Positions 54,453 to 63,927 of a DNA stretch of 64,000 bases are shown in pieces. A program made the position numbers and the translations under genes. Location: the NCBI RefSeq assembly GCF_002217395.1, contig NZ_MUHD01000042.1:29960-93959 (forward strand), read 5' to 3'. The stretch is from Flavobacterium plurextorum. GTDB lineage: Bacteria; Bacteroidota; Bacteroidia; Flavobacteriales; Flavobacteriaceae. Position 1 is the first letter of the stretch, and every line of letters starts with the position of its first letter. The notes beneath the pieces were generated by a model. It worked only from the letters and a program-made list of their open reading frames with translations. It searched no databases and had not been told where the DNA came from.

Positions 54453-54785
54453 ATGATAACATTAGCCAGTCTCATTGTTTTTTTAGCATTTTATACTTTG
54501 TATTACACCTCAAAAAGAGCTGTTTTATCTTATGATTTTGGTTTTGAAAAATGGATGAAAAACAATCCAAAACAAACGAAAATTACGGGATTACTTCTTT
54601 TAACAACGGCTTATGCGATGTGGCTTTTTACGCAATCACTATGCTGTGGAACTTTGATGTTTTTTATTCAATTAATGACAATTGGAAGCCTGATTATCAT
54701 TCTTGCTCCATTAAAAAAAGTAAACAGCAAAGTGCTTCTGGCTGTTTTAATTATTATAGCTCTTCTTGAATTTTATTACAACTAA
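54453..54785 (+). CDS. Small membrane protein, DUF3325-like
   Basis: A 110-aa protein with three to four membrane helices (LASLIVFLAFYTLYYTSKRA, MFFIQLMTIGSLIIILAPLK). Its size, helix pattern and place after a siderophore receptor match the DUF3325 proteins found with PepSY proteins in proteobacterial iron loci; the assignment rests partly on context. Its role is unknown. Confidence 0.65.
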   Translation: MITLASLIVFLAFYTLYYTSKRAVLSYDFGFEKWMKNNPKQTKITGLLLLTTAYAMWLFTQSLCCGTLMFFIQLMTIGSLIIILAPLKKVNSKVLLAVLIIIALLEFYYN

Positions 54786-54799
54786 ACCATAACCAATCA

Positions 54800-55099
54800 A
54801 TGCCAGCAAATTCAAAATATTTAACTCCCGCATTTTGGCCTCGTTTTGCCAAAATAACCGCAGCAATACTTGGCGGTTATCTTGTTTCTACAACATTTCA
54901 TTTAGCATTAGCATCATGGTTCAATCGCCCTGAAGTATTAATGACAATGGCTTTCAGCGGATTCATACTTTGGGTTATTTTAATGGTTATTGCGTTTTTA
55001 GCGAAAAGCGGATGGAAAATCTGGGGGATTTACATTTTACTTTCCTTAGTTTTTTCTCTACTCATTTATCTTGGTCAAACCTATAATCCAGCAGTGTAA
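54800..55099 (+). CDS. Small membrane protein, DUF3649-like
   Basis: A 99-aa protein with three helices (FAKITAAILGGYLVSTTFHL, MAFSGFILWVILMVIAFLAK, GIYILLSLVFSLLIYL). The pattern of a conserved Gly-Gly-Tyr in the first helix is typical of DUF3649 iron-uptake-linked proteins. It sits between the DUF3325-like and PepSY genes with gaps of 14 and 6 nt. Confidence 0.7.
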   Translation: MPANSKYLTPAFWPRFAKITAAILGGYLVSTTFHLALASWFNRPEVLMTMAFSGFILWVILMVIAFLAKSGWKIWGIYILLSLVFSLLIYLGQTYNPAV

Positions 55100-55105
55100 T
55101 TACCC

Positions 55106-56656
55106 ATGAACAATCGTCATTATAATATCTATTTTCATACACATACTGTCAGCGGTATTGTGATCAGCGTTGTACTTTTTGTGATCTTTTTTGCAGGATC
55201 GTTTTCTTTTTTTAGAGATGAAATCATCAATTGGGAAAGAAGTGAATCTACTGCTATTACTAGAGAAATCAAATTAGATTACAATAGCGCATTAGAAAAT
55301 CTTGACAAAAAACACGTTTTACACGGAAGAAATATTACCATATCTAAACCATCTGTTGAAAATAGAGTTGCGGTTTATATGGAAGGTACCAAAGATACTT
55401 TGGCTCCAGCCAAACAAAAAGAAGGATCATTCTTTTATCTGAATACTAAAAACTTTAAATCATTTACTTATGAAGAATCGTATTCATTAGGAGAATTTTT
55501 ATACCGCCTGCATTTCTTGGCGCAGATTCCTTATCCAGTTGGTTACTATCTTTCTGGTTTTACCGCCTTGTTTTTCTTATTTGCAATCATAACTGGACTT
55601 TTACTTCATTGGAATAAAATTGTCTCTAACTTTTACATTTTCCGTCCAAAAGAAAAATTAAAAACATTATGGACAGATGCTCATACAGCGTTGGGAATGA
55701 TTGGACTTCCGTTTCAATTTGTTTATGCTGTAACTGGTGCTTTTTTTATGATTAAACTTCTAATTGTAGCGCCCGCCGTAATGGCATTATACAAAGGAGA
55801 TCAAGATAAATTATATAAAGAATTAGAATACAACGATCCTGATTATAAATTTGATAACAAAAAATTAGCTGCTCCTTTTGACATCAATAAACTAGTTGCT
55901 AAAGCAAAAAACAACTGGTCTGATTTTGAAATCACACGAGTTTTTATTCAAAACTACGGCGATGTAAACATGCACGTTTTAGTAGAAGGTGAATTACCAA
56001 GTCATAAAAAATTTACCGGAATTGGAAAAGTTGTTTACCGTATTTCTGACGGAAAGGAAATCGCTAGAAAAAATCCAATTACACAAACCAGCTACATTAG
56101 TATTGTTAAAAATGTTTTGTACCGAATTCATTTTGGTGACTACGGAGGTTATGCCTTAAAAATAGTAAGCTTTGTTTTAGGAATCATAACCTGTTTTGTA
56201 ATTATTTCGGGAGTCATGATTTGGTTAGTAGCCAGACAAAAAAACAATTTACCTGAAAAGAAAAGACGTTTTAACGCAGCTGTTGTTCGTATCTATCTCG
56301 CTATTTGCTTAAGCATGTATCCAATCACTGCACTTGCGTTTATCGTGGCAAAAGTTTTTTATCCATTAACTCAAGATAACCTTTATCTAGTTTACTTTGG
56401 AGGGTGGCTATTGCTTACTATATTTTTTATTATCAAAAAGAATGATGCTTTCACCAATAAATCATGCCTTATTTCAGGAAGTATTTTAGGGTTTTTAATT
56501 CCAATTACAAACGGAATTATTTCTGGAAATTGGTTTTGGAATTCGTTTATGGAAAACAAAATCCAAATCTTTTTCATTGATGTTTTCTGGATTGTTTTAG
56601 CTTCCATAACTCTTTATACGGCTTATCATTTAAAACCTAAAAAAATCGTTTCTTAA
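55106..56656 (+). CDS. PepSY-domain membrane protein, probable siderophore-iron reductase
   Basis: A 516-aa inner-membrane protein with about seven helices: the first at 14-34 (GIVISVVLFVIFFAGSFSFF), a pair flanking the periplasmic loop and a C-terminal group. The motif LHWNKIVSNFYIFRPKEKLK is typical of PepSY_TM proteins. Relatives such as FoxB of Pseudomonas reduce ferric siderophores in the periplasm, and conserved histidines in the helices could bind haem. It is translated from the receptor operon. The reductase role is inferred from the family. Confidence 0.82.
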   Translation: MNNRHYNIYFHTHTVSGIVISVVLFVIFFAGSFSFFRDEIINWERSESTAITREIKLDYNSALENLDKKHVLHGRNITISKPSVENRVAVYMEGTKDTLAPAKQKEGSFFYLNTKNFKSFTYEESYSLGEFLYRLHFLAQIPYPVGYYLSGFTALFFLFAIITGLLLHWNKIVSNFYIFRPKEKLKTLWTDAHTALGMIGLPFQFVYAVTGAFFMIKLLIVAPAVMALYKGDQDKLYKELEYNDPDYKFDNKKLAAPFDINKLVAKAKNNWSDFEITRVFIQNYGDVNMHVLVEGELPSHKKFTGIGKVVYRISDGKEIARKNPITQTSYISIVKNVLYRIHFGDYGGYALKIVSFVLGIITCFVIISGVMIWLVARQKNNLPEKKRRFNAAVVRIYLAICLSMYPITALAFIVAKVFYPLTQDNLYLVYFGGWLLLTIFFIIKKNDAFTNKSCLISGSILGFLIPITNGIISGNWFWNSFMENKIQIFFIDVFWIVLASITLYTAYHLKPKKIVS

Positions 56657-56957
56657 TAATATTTTTTGCTGCAAAGCGACGAAGGCGTTAATATTTTGTT
56701 TCACGCAGATTCTGTAGATTTTTTAATATTATTTTATCTGCTCCCTCGAGCGATAGCGTACAGACGAAGCAATCTGTAAAATCTGCGAGAGAAAATCTTT
56801 TCGATTCTTTTAATCTGTCGCTTCAAAATAAAAACTTTGCGCCTTTGCGAGATCAATTCTTTATAAGCACAAACTCATACATCCTGATAAACAAAATACT
56901 TTAAAATAATTTGTCTCCTATAGATTTTGCGTATACTTTTACGTTTTTAATCAAAAA
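56657..56957. other. 301-nt intergenic region filled by repeats
   Basis: Holds the palindrome at 56701-56790 plus flanking GCAAAG-type short repeats. TATACTTTTA near 56931 resembles a weak -7 element for the second PepSY gene. No coding frame is seen. Confidence 0.55.
56701..56790. repeat. Dispersed palindromic repeat, CGCAGATT type
   Basis: TCACGCAGATTCTGTAGATT and AATCTGTAAAATCTGCGAGA are imperfect inverted copies (about 16 of 20 paired) that enclose a 50-nt middle part. Confidence 0.72.
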
Positions 56958-58061
56958 ATGAGATTTACGAAACAAATACGTTTTTTACATAAATGGCTCG
57001 GATTAATTTCTGGGCTTATTGTTTTTGTAGTTTGTATCACCGGATGCATTTTTTGTTTCCATGATGAAATAAAAGACATTACTCGTAAAGAATGGCGTTT
57101 TGTTGAACCGCAGAATAAACCTTTTTTGATGCCGTCGGTTTTGCAGCAAAAAGCAACAGAAATTGTTCCGAAAAACAAATCGAGCATGGTTTCTTACTAC
57201 GGAAAAAATCGCTCAGCTATTGTTTACACGTATTCTGACACCGAAAATTTATACCTCTATTTTAATCCATACACTGGTCAATACTTAAAAACTGAGAACC
57301 CAAAAACGGACTTTTTTATCATTGTCGAGCACATTCATTTATACTTATTACTGCCCGATTATATTGGAAAACATATTATAGGCGGTTCTACAATTATTTT
57401 TATTCTGTTATTAATTTCTGGAATAATTCAATGGTGGCCAAAACGAAAAAGTGATATTAAAAGAAGTTTTACTGTAAAATGGTCAGCAAAATGGCGTCGT
57501 GTTAATTATGACTGGCACAATACATCAGGTTTTTACATTGCAGTGATCGCTTTTATTCTTGCCATAACCGGCTTAACATTTACCTACGAATGGGTTGGCG
57601 ACGGAATATACAAAACCTTTAATTTTGGAGGTGACAAAGAAATTGAAACAAAATCACCAACAATCGATGCAACAAAATTTAACTCCAATTCAATCACAGC
57701 TGTCGATCATGCTTTTATTAAAACCCTAAAAATGCAGCCAAATGCCGAAATGCTCTTTGTAACATTTCCACAGCAAAAAGGAGATCTCATTAATACAGGA
57801 GCATATCCGCATACATTAAGATATGATCATCAAAGTAATTATTATTTTCATCCTTATGATGGAAAATTAATTCAAAGCGATCCGTATCATTCAAAAAGTT
57901 TAGGACTAAAAGTTGTCGAAATGAATTATGGTATACATACAGGACAAGTCTTGGATTTACCTGGAAAAATCCTCGCTTTTACCGTCAGCCTAATTGCTTC
58001 AGCACTTCCTGTAACAGGATTTGTAATTTGGTTTGGAAGAAGAAAAAAATCTAAGAAATAA
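56958..58061 (+). CDS. PepSY-associated membrane protein
   Basis: A 367-aa protein with four helices: LISGLIVFVVCITGCIFCFH near the start, one at about 132-152, one at about 194-214 (YIAVIAFILAITGLTFTYEW) and one near the end. His-rich helices (FLHKWLG, YDWHNTSGFY, GIHTGQVLDLPGK) fit haem coordination, as proposed for PepSY reductases. It is shorter than the neighbour at 55106 and belongs to the other PepSY_TM form. It probably works in the same iron-siderophore pathway. Confidence 0.83.
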   Translation: MRFTKQIRFLHKWLGLISGLIVFVVCITGCIFCFHDEIKDITRKEWRFVEPQNKPFLMPSVLQQKATEIVPKNKSSMVSYYGKNRSAIVYTYSDTENLYLYFNPYTGQYLKTENPKTDFFIIVEHIHLYLLLPDYIGKHIIGGSTIIFILLLISGIIQWWPKRKSDIKRSFTVKWSAKWRRVNYDWHNTSGFYIAVIAFILAITGLTFTYEWVGDGIYKTFNFGGDKEIETKSPTIDATKFNSNSITAVDHAFIKTLKMQPNAEMLFVTFPQQKGDLINTGAYPHTLRYDHQSNYYFHPYDGKLIQSDPYHSKSLGLKVVEMNYGIHTGQVLDLPGKILAFTVSLIASALPVTGFVIWFGRRKKSKK

Positions 58062-58063
58062 AA

Positions 58064-58086
58064 AAACCGCTTACAATAAGCGGTTT
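58064..58086 (+). terminator. Terminator after the second PepSY gene
   Basis: AAACCGCTTA and TAAGCGGTTT form a perfect 10-bp stem with a CAA loop. The next gene converges, so it may act on both strands. Confidence 0.85.
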
Positions 58087-58110
58087 CTCTATAAATTGTT
58101 CGAAACTAAA

Positions 58111-58458
58111 TTAGTTTCTATTTGCTAAAGCATTTTTCTGTAAGTTTTTAACTGAGCTTACTTTATTGTCAACATAAGCAACTTCGCTTAAATTGTTTTC
58201 ATTAAAGAAAATCCATTTTCCAGTTTTCACTCCGTCTGTGTATTCTCCAACGGTTTTTTTATGTCCTTTTTCGTCATAAGATACCCAAACACCGTCTAAT
58301 TTACCATCCTTAAAGAAGCCTTCTTGTTGAACATTACCATTATCATAATAATAAACAGCTTTAACCTTGTTCCCAACAACTTCTAATTCTGGTTTTGCTT
58401 CCTGTGCAACTAATATTCCAGAGAACAATAGTGCCGCTAAAATTATACTCTTTTTCAT
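58111..58458 (-). CDS. Exported YwqK/MORN-like repeat protein
   Basis: A 115-aa protein from the ATG at 58458; the 12-codon extension to 58494 is not signal-like. Signal peptide MKKSIILAALLFSGILVAQ. The body has two to three short repeats of the type GNVQQEGFFKDGKLDGVWVS and EYTDGVKTGKWIFFNE, as in MORN-like proteins often named YwqK family antitoxin. There is no toxin partner and the protein is exported, so a toxin-antitoxin role is unlikely. Function unknown. Confidence 0.8.
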   Translation of the reverse strand: MKKSIILAALLFSGILVAQEAKPELEVVGNKVKAVYYYDNGNVQQEGFFKDGKLDGVWVSYDEKGHKKTVGEYTDGVKTGKWIFFNENNLSEVAYVDNKVSSVKNLQKNALANRN

Positions 58459-58586
58459 ATCTTTAGGTATTAATGTTTTAGAAATCTTTATCAAATATAC
58501 CTATTTGTTTACATTAAAAAAACTTTTACTTAACAATTTGGTAACATTGGATGAAAACTTAACATTGGAATTTTGCCTAAAACAAA

Positions 58587-58612
58587 AAAACCAGCGCTCA
58601 AGCACTGGTTTT
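58587..58612 (-). terminator. Terminator after the TlpA-like gene
   Basis: AAAACCAGCGCT and AGCACTGGTTTT pair with one mismatch. On the minus strand it is followed by a T run. Confidence 0.65.
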
Positions 58613-58669
58613 ACTAGTATTTTAATCAAAAACTAAAATTACGATAACGATGTAAATTTAATCCTTAAA

Positions 58670-59662
58670 TTAGTTTAATAACGAATCTAATTGCTTTTGA
58701 AGATCTGGAGATGAAGGTCTTTCTGCATCAGAACTCACAATATTTCCTTTTGGATCAATCAAAATAAATCTTGGAATTCCCATTACACCATAATTTACAA
58801 CAAATTCAGATTCCCAGTCCTTGTCAGCAAACAATTGTACACCTCCAAGATTTTTATCTGCTACAAACTTTTTCCATTTTTCATTGTCTTTTGCTTTATC
58901 GATAGAAATACTCACAAACTCAATGTTTTTTCCATGGTATTTCTCTTCAATTTTTTGCAGGTAAGGAATTTCGGCTCTGCAAGGTGCACACCAAGTAGCC
59001 CAAAGATCAATATAAACATACTTCCCTTTTAAATCAGATAGTTTTGTTTTTCCTCCCTTATAATTGTCATAATCAAACTCTGGTGAAGGCTTTCCGTTAA
59101 GTTTATTTGCTTTTGCAGTTCTTTCGTAATTCTCAACTGCGAATTGATTAAAACGCTCAAAATTACTTTTCATTGCAGTAACAAATTCTGGATCAAAATT
59201 TCCTTTCTCTAAACTTTCGACATCAGTCTTTTTCTTAGCCTCTAATATTGCTGCAAATTCAGCAGGTTCTTTAGAGAAAGCTTGCTCTAGTTTTTCATTT
59301 CTTAAAGCTTGTTGTGCTAAAAAATTACTCTCCTCAACACCTTTACCGCTGAAAGCAATAGTTTCATCAAACTCTTTGGCATTCATCGTTAAGTTTACCA
59401 CAGAATTTGGTTTCAAATACAGTCTAGAAGATTCTACTCCGTCAGAAAACACATAAAATCCTTTTGGCGCATCAAAAGAAGCCGCAAAAGTTTCCTTTTT
59501 GTTAATCGGAATAACTTGTTTAAAATTATCTTTTCCTCTAATGACAAGAGTGTCACTATTTCTATTCGCAATTTTGGCTGTAAATTTTATTTGATTTTTA
59601 GATTGTCCAACAACACTTAAAGTGGCAAATACCAACAGACCAGTAACAAAAAGTTTTTTCAT
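58670..59662 (-). CDS. TlpA-family thiol-disulfide oxidoreductase
   Basis: A 330-aa periplasmic protein with a signal peptide (FVTGLLVFATLSVVGQ). The N-terminal beta domain (about 25-110) is of the DUF4369 type found in Bacteroidota. A helical linker follows, then the thioredoxin fold with Cys225-Ala-Pro-Cys228 (LWATWCAPCRAE) and the cis-Pro loop MGIPRFIL. It reduces disulfides in periplasmic proteins, for example during cytochrome maturation. It forms a single-gene unit. Confidence 0.9.
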   Translation of the reverse strand: MKKLFVTGLLVFATLSVVGQSKNQIKFTAKIANRNSDTLVIRGKDNFKQVIPINKKETFAASFDAPKGFYVFSDGVESSRLYLKPNSVVNLTMNAKEFDETIAFSGKGVEESNFLAQQALRNEKLEQAFSKEPAEFAAILEAKKKTDVESLEKGNFDPEFVTAMKSNFERFNQFAVENYERTAKANKLNGKPSPEFDYDNYKGGKTKLSDLKGKYVYIDLWATWCAPCRAEIPYLQKIEEKYHGKNIEFVSISIDKAKDNEKWKKFVADKNLGGVQLFADKDWESEFVVNYGVMGIPRFILIDPKGNIVSSDAERPSSPDLQKQLDSLLN

Positions 59663-59793
59663 AGATATTTATATTTGTTTTTAGTGATTCAAATCTAAAG
59701 AAATTACTGCTTCCAAATTTTAGAATTAACAAAATATTTAAAATTTATAAGCATCAAGTTATCACTTTTCTATATTATTTTGTTTTTTGTGTT

Positions 59794-59801
59794 TACTTTT
59801 G
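59794..59801 (+). promoter_or_regulatory. Putative -7 element of aspS
   Basis: TACTTTTG, 18 nt before the ATG at 59820. No well-spaced TTG is seen. Confidence 0.5.
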
Positions 59802-59819
59802 CAATCTAAAATTGAGATC

Positions 59820-61568
59820 ATGTATAGAAGTCATAATTGCGGCGAATTAAACGCTTCAAATATTAATACCGAAGTTACACTTGCGGGCTGGGTTCAAAAA
59901 TCACGCGATAAAGGATTTATGAATTGGGTCGATCTACGCGACCGTTATGGAATCACACAACTTATTTTTGACGAAGTTCGTACCGATAAAACCGTTTTTG
60001 AATTAGCTAAAACTCTTGGCCGCGAATTTGTAATTCAGGTAAAAGGAACTGTTATTGAGCGTGAAGCCAAAAATAAAAACATTCCGACTGGTGAAATTGA
60101 AATTTTAGTTTCTGAATTAACGATCTTAAACTCTGCTTTAACGCCTCCATTTACTATCGAAGATGAAACAGACGGTGGAGAAGATATCAGAATGAAATAC
60201 CGTTATTTAGACATCAGAAGAAATCCTGTAAAAAACAGCTTATTATTTCGTCATAAAGTAGCAATGGAAGTTCGTAAATATCTATCTGATTTAGATTTCT
60301 GCGAAGTTGAAACACCTTACTTAATCAAATCTACTCCAGAAGGAGCAAGAGATTTCGTGGTTCCAAGCCGTATGAACGAAGGACAATTTTATGCATTGCC
60401 GCAATCACCGCAAACTTTCAAACAATTATTGATGGTAGGTGGAATGGATAAATATTTTCAGATTGTAAAATGTTTCCGTGACGAAGATTTACGTGCAGAC
60501 CGTCAGCCTGAGTTTACTCAAATTGACTGCGAAATGGCATTTGTTGAACAAGAAGACATTTTGAATGTTTTTGAAGGTTTGACAAGACATTTATTAAAAG
60601 AGATCAAAGGCATTGAAGTAGAAAAATTCCCAAGAATTACCTACGATTATGCTATGAAAACATACGGAAATGACAAACCAGACATTCGTTTTGGAATGAA
60701 GTTTGGCGAATTAAACGAATTTGCACAACATAAAGAATTCCCTGTTTTCAATGCAGCTGAATTAGTTGTGGGAATTGCTGTTCCTGGAGCAGGAAATTAT
60801 ACCCGTAAAGAAATTGACGGATTAATTGACTGGGTAAAACGTCCACAAGTTGGAGCATCAGGAATGGTGTATGTAAAATGTAATGAAGATGGAACTTTCA
60901 AATCATCTGTAGATAAATTCTACGATCAAGATGATTTAACAAACTGGGCAAAAGCAACAGAAGCAAATCCTGGAGATATGATTTTTGTTCTTTCAGGTCC
61001 AGCAAACAAAACTCGCGCTCAGCTTTCAGCACTTCGCATGGAATTAGCAACTCGTTTAGGTTTACGTAAACCTGAAGAATTTGCTCCATTATGGGTTGTA
61101 GATTTTCCATTATTGGAACTTGACGAAGAAAGCGGTCGTTACCACGCAATGCACCACCCATTTACATCTCCAAAACCAGAAGATATGGCTTTGTTAGAAA
61201 CAGAACCTGGAAAAGTTCGTGCAAATGCATACGATATGGTTTTAAACGGAAACGAAATTGGAGGAGGCTCTATTCGTATTCACGATAAAGCGACACAACA
61301 GTTAATGTTTAAATATTTAGGGTTTACCGAAGAAGAAGCAAAAGCTCAATTTGGTTTCTTAATGGATGCTTTTCAATTTGGAGCACCGCCTCACGGAGGT
61401 TTAGCTTTTGGATTGGATAGATTGGTTGCTATTTTAGGAGGTCAGGAAACGATTAGAGATTTTATCGCCTTCCCTAAAAATAATTCAGGACGTGATGTTA
61501 TGATCGATGCTCCTGCAGCAATTGATGACGCACAATTGAAAGAGCTTTCAATTAAATTAGACCTTTAA
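59820..61568 (+). CDS. aspS: Aspartyl-tRNA synthetase
   Basis: A 582-aa class IIb synthetase of the bacterial type. The N-terminal anticodon-binding OB fold (MYRSHNCGELNASNINTEVT, GWVQKSRDKGFMNWVDLRDR) is followed by class II motif 2 (CFRDEDLRADRQPEFTQIDC), the bacterial GAD insertion and motif 3 (GGLAFGLDRLVAILGG). The frame is open 11 codons upstream, but the family start is the ATG at 59820. Confidence 0.97.
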   Translation: MYRSHNCGELNASNINTEVTLAGWVQKSRDKGFMNWVDLRDRYGITQLIFDEVRTDKTVFELAKTLGREFVIQVKGTVIEREAKNKNIPTGEIEILVSELTILNSALTPPFTIEDETDGGEDIRMKYRYLDIRRNPVKNSLLFRHKVAMEVRKYLSDLDFCEVETPYLIKSTPEGARDFVVPSRMNEGQFYALPQSPQTFKQLLMVGGMDKYFQIVKCFRDEDLRADRQPEFTQIDCEMAFVEQEDILNVFEGLTRHLLKEIKGIEVEKFPRITYDYAMKTYGNDKPDIRFGMKFGELNEFAQHKEFPVFNAAELVVGIAVPGAGNYTRKEIDGLIDWVKRPQVGASGMVYVKCNEDGTFKSSVDKFYDQDDLTNWAKATEANPGDMIFVLSGPANKTRAQLSALRMELATRLGLRKPEEFAPLWVVDFPLLELDEESGRYHAMHHPFTSPKPEDMALLETEPGKVRANAYDMVLNGNEIGGGSIRIHDKATQQLMFKYLGFTEEEAKAQFGFLMDAFQFGAPPHGGLAFGLDRLVAILGGQETIRDFIAFPKNNSGRDVMIDAPAAIDDAQLKELSIKLDL

Positions 61569-61575
61569 ATAAACA

Positions 61576-63438
61576 ATGATTAAAAAAATCTTTTTACTGC
61601 TTTTTGTTGTAAACTGTTTTGCACAAAGCCCAAAACAAGTCTTATATTCATTTTATGATTGGAAATATCCTAAAGTAAAAATAGAAAGCAATAAAATAGG
61701 TGTTATCATAGAAGATCCCACAGAACGCAGCGTAATAGACAATCAAGTCTCTGCCTATGCGATTCGCAATCTTAGTTTAAGAAATTTAGAAATAGTCGCT
61801 CCAACACAGAGCGACTATTTGTTATTTATACACCCCATCAGCACGTATCTTGATACTAAAACTGAAAAAATAACCAATGGTAATGACATTAGTTATATTG
61901 GACAAATCATCTTTACTTCAAAATTAAATTTTACAATAAAACGAAAAAACGAAGTTGTTTATACTAAAGATTTCAACTCCTCTCAAGTTATTTCGGAGGT
62001 AAGTGCTTATAACAACTTCAGTATTAAAACAGAAGAAATTGCAAACAATCAAATACAATTGCTTCTTAAAAATTCGAGCGGAACGATTAACCAAAATTGT
62101 TACGACCTTTATAACAAGGATGTTTTGTATAATTTTTTCAAAGAAATCAAAGAAACTATTGATTTTACCAGAATTGAAGAAACCCTTCCTTTATACAAAT
62201 TCAAAGACGATGATCTTGACCAAATAAACCAATCTGTGGACTCTTTTGAATTTACCCGAAATTTAGAAGACACTGATGAGAACTATCTTAAAATAAAAAA
62301 CCTCCTTGCGGAAAAAATAAAATTTTGGGAAAGTGAAGTTTCCAAATATGATGTAAACGATAAAAAAACCAAAAAAATTTATTGGGCTTTAATGGCAAAC
62401 ATTTCAACCAGCTACTATGCTTTGGGAGATAATGCAAAAGCTATTGAATTTAAAGACAAAGCACTACTTGTTGATTACAACAAAAACTATCGCTATTTAG
62501 CCGAAATGCCAGAGAAAAAAATCAAGAATATGGCTTTCTTATTGAATGCTGAAGGTAAACCTTTTATTGATTTTGAAAAAAATGATTTTTCGAAAAAACA
62601 AAACTTTGATGCTGTTTACTTCACAAATAAAAAAGGCAAACTTCTTATTAACAGCAACGTTTCAGAACAAGAATTAGCTATCAAAAAAAATCGTATTGAA
62701 GTTATTTATAACGTTTTGGCGTGTTCCAAATTCTATGACTTTTTAGTAAGTGTAACTAACGATTTTAACGAAAAAGAACAAGATAAAAGCCTATTTTTTA
62801 AAAACACAGACGCTTATTTTTTCAAATTAACAAAACGCTACGATGACTTAAGCAAAGAATTACTTGTTGCCGATTTGAAAAATTTTAATGTAGATGAAAA
62901 AAAAACTATCCTGAAAATATCTAATAGTATCCACGATTTAACAGATGTATTATATAACAGATTAAAAGTATCTACTATTGCTAACAAAGAATCTGAGTTA
63001 GCACAACTTGTACGTGAATTAAATAAGCTTTTTATACAACAAGCAGGAATTCTTACTGATTATGGGAGAAGCAGTAAAAAGCAAGATCTTCAAGACTTGA
63101 CTAATATGGTCTTAATTAGCCAAAATAGAGTACTTTTAGACCTTCCTTATTTAGGTTTTCTAGCAGACGAACTTACCACAGAAGACCACAGTCAATACAA
63201 AGAACATCCAAAAATTTACCAATCTCTTTTTAAACAGTATAAAAAGACCTTCAACAATTTGATGGGAAGTACTATTTTAAAAAATCTTCATGAGAAAGAA
63301 ACCATTAAATTTGATGAAATTATAAATTCTTTTTACATGCCGTTGTCTAGAGAAAAAATAGAGAATATTAATGTAAAATTTAAGAATCAATACAACAACC
63401 AATCTATATTGAGAATATTAATGTTATTCTCTAAGTAA
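61576..63438 (+). CDS. Exported protein of unknown function
   Basis: A 620-aa protein with a signal peptide (MIKKIFLLLFVVNCFAQ). An N-terminal mixed region contains EDPTERSVIDNQVSAYAIRN, and a TPR-like helical stretch lies near 265-310 (YYALGDNAKAIEFKDKALLV); the rest is helical. No catalytic motif is seen. It starts 7 nt after aspS and overlaps the next gene by one base (TAATG), so it is at least coupled to the lipoprotein gene. Confidence 0.75.
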   Translation: MIKKIFLLLFVVNCFAQSPKQVLYSFYDWKYPKVKIESNKIGVIIEDPTERSVIDNQVSAYAIRNLSLRNLEIVAPTQSDYLLFIHPISTYLDTKTEKITNGNDISYIGQIIFTSKLNFTIKRKNEVVYTKDFNSSQVISEVSAYNNFSIKTEEIANNQIQLLLKNSSGTINQNCYDLYNKDVLYNFFKEIKETIDFTRIEETLPLYKFKDDDLDQINQSVDSFEFTRNLEDTDENYLKIKNLLAEKIKFWESEVSKYDVNDKKTKKIYWALMANISTSYYALGDNAKAIEFKDKALLVDYNKNYRYLAEMPEKKIKNMAFLLNAEGKPFIDFEKNDFSKKQNFDAVYFTNKKGKLLINSNVSEQELAIKKNRIEVIYNVLACSKFYDFLVSVTNDFNEKEQDKSLFFKNTDAYFFKLTKRYDDLSKELLVADLKNFNVDEKKTILKISNSIHDLTDVLYNRLKVSTIANKESELAQLVRELNKLFIQQAGILTDYGRSSKKQDLQDLTNMVLISQNRVLLDLPYLGFLADELTTEDHSQYKEHPKIYQSLFKQYKKTFNNLMGSTILKNLHEKETIKFDEIINSFYMPLSREKIENINVKFKNQYNNQSILRILMLFSK

Positions 63439-63848
63439 TGAAAAAAATAGTACCTTTTTTAATCTGTTTTCCTCTTTGTAACTGCATCTCAATACCAAAT
63501 CAGCCAGCAAAAAACATTGCTTTTGAAAAACAACAAGCTGACGATCAAGAAAAAGATTTTAATTTACAGGTCAAAACTATTTGCTTTTCTGAGAAAAACA
63601 CAAACAAAGAAATTGAAATTGAATATGAACTAAAAAACAACTCTAAATCGACGGTTTTTGATCATAAATTAAAAACGTATAAATTGTTTTTTATTCTCAA
63701 AATGACAGACGGGCGAGAAATTGCAAAAGAAAAAACAATTTGGTCTATAATCCCTCCAAATACAGCAATAATCGAAAAAGAAAAAATATACATCTCAGAT
63801 TATGTTGTTCAATCTTGTTCGACTCATATTTATACAAAATACAAATAG
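63438..63848 (+). CDS. Putative lipoprotein of unknown function
   Basis: A 136-aa protein. The signal KKIVPFLICFPLCNC ends in a non-standard lipobox; Bacteroidota tolerate this, but the call is tentative. The remainder is a beta-sandwich-like region (TNKEIEIEYELKNNSKSTVF). It overlaps the previous gene by TAATG. No family is recognised. Confidence 0.68.
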   Translation: MKKIVPFLICFPLCNCISIPNQPAKNIAFEKQQADDQEKDFNLQVKTICFSEKNTNKEIEIEYELKNNSKSTVFDHKLKTYKLFFILKMTDGREIAKEKTIWSIIPPNTAIIEKEKIYISDYVVQSCSTHIYTKYK

Positions 63849-63896
63849 CTTAAAATTATTAGAATAAGGCTGTATTTTTTTTCAAACCACTAAATA

Positions 63897-63927
63897 TTTC
63901 TCTTTTTTACTTTTCAAAAAAGAGAAA
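63897..63927. terminator. AT-rich hairpin near the window end
   Basis: TTTCTCTTTTTT and AAAAAAGAGAAA pair over 12 bp with a 7-nt loop. It could terminate the 61576-63848 pair, although no T run follows on the plus strand. Confidence 0.45.

Noticed and set aside
58111..58458. YwqK-like protein as an antitoxin
   Set aside because: It has a signal peptide and no toxin gene beside it; the family name is historical.
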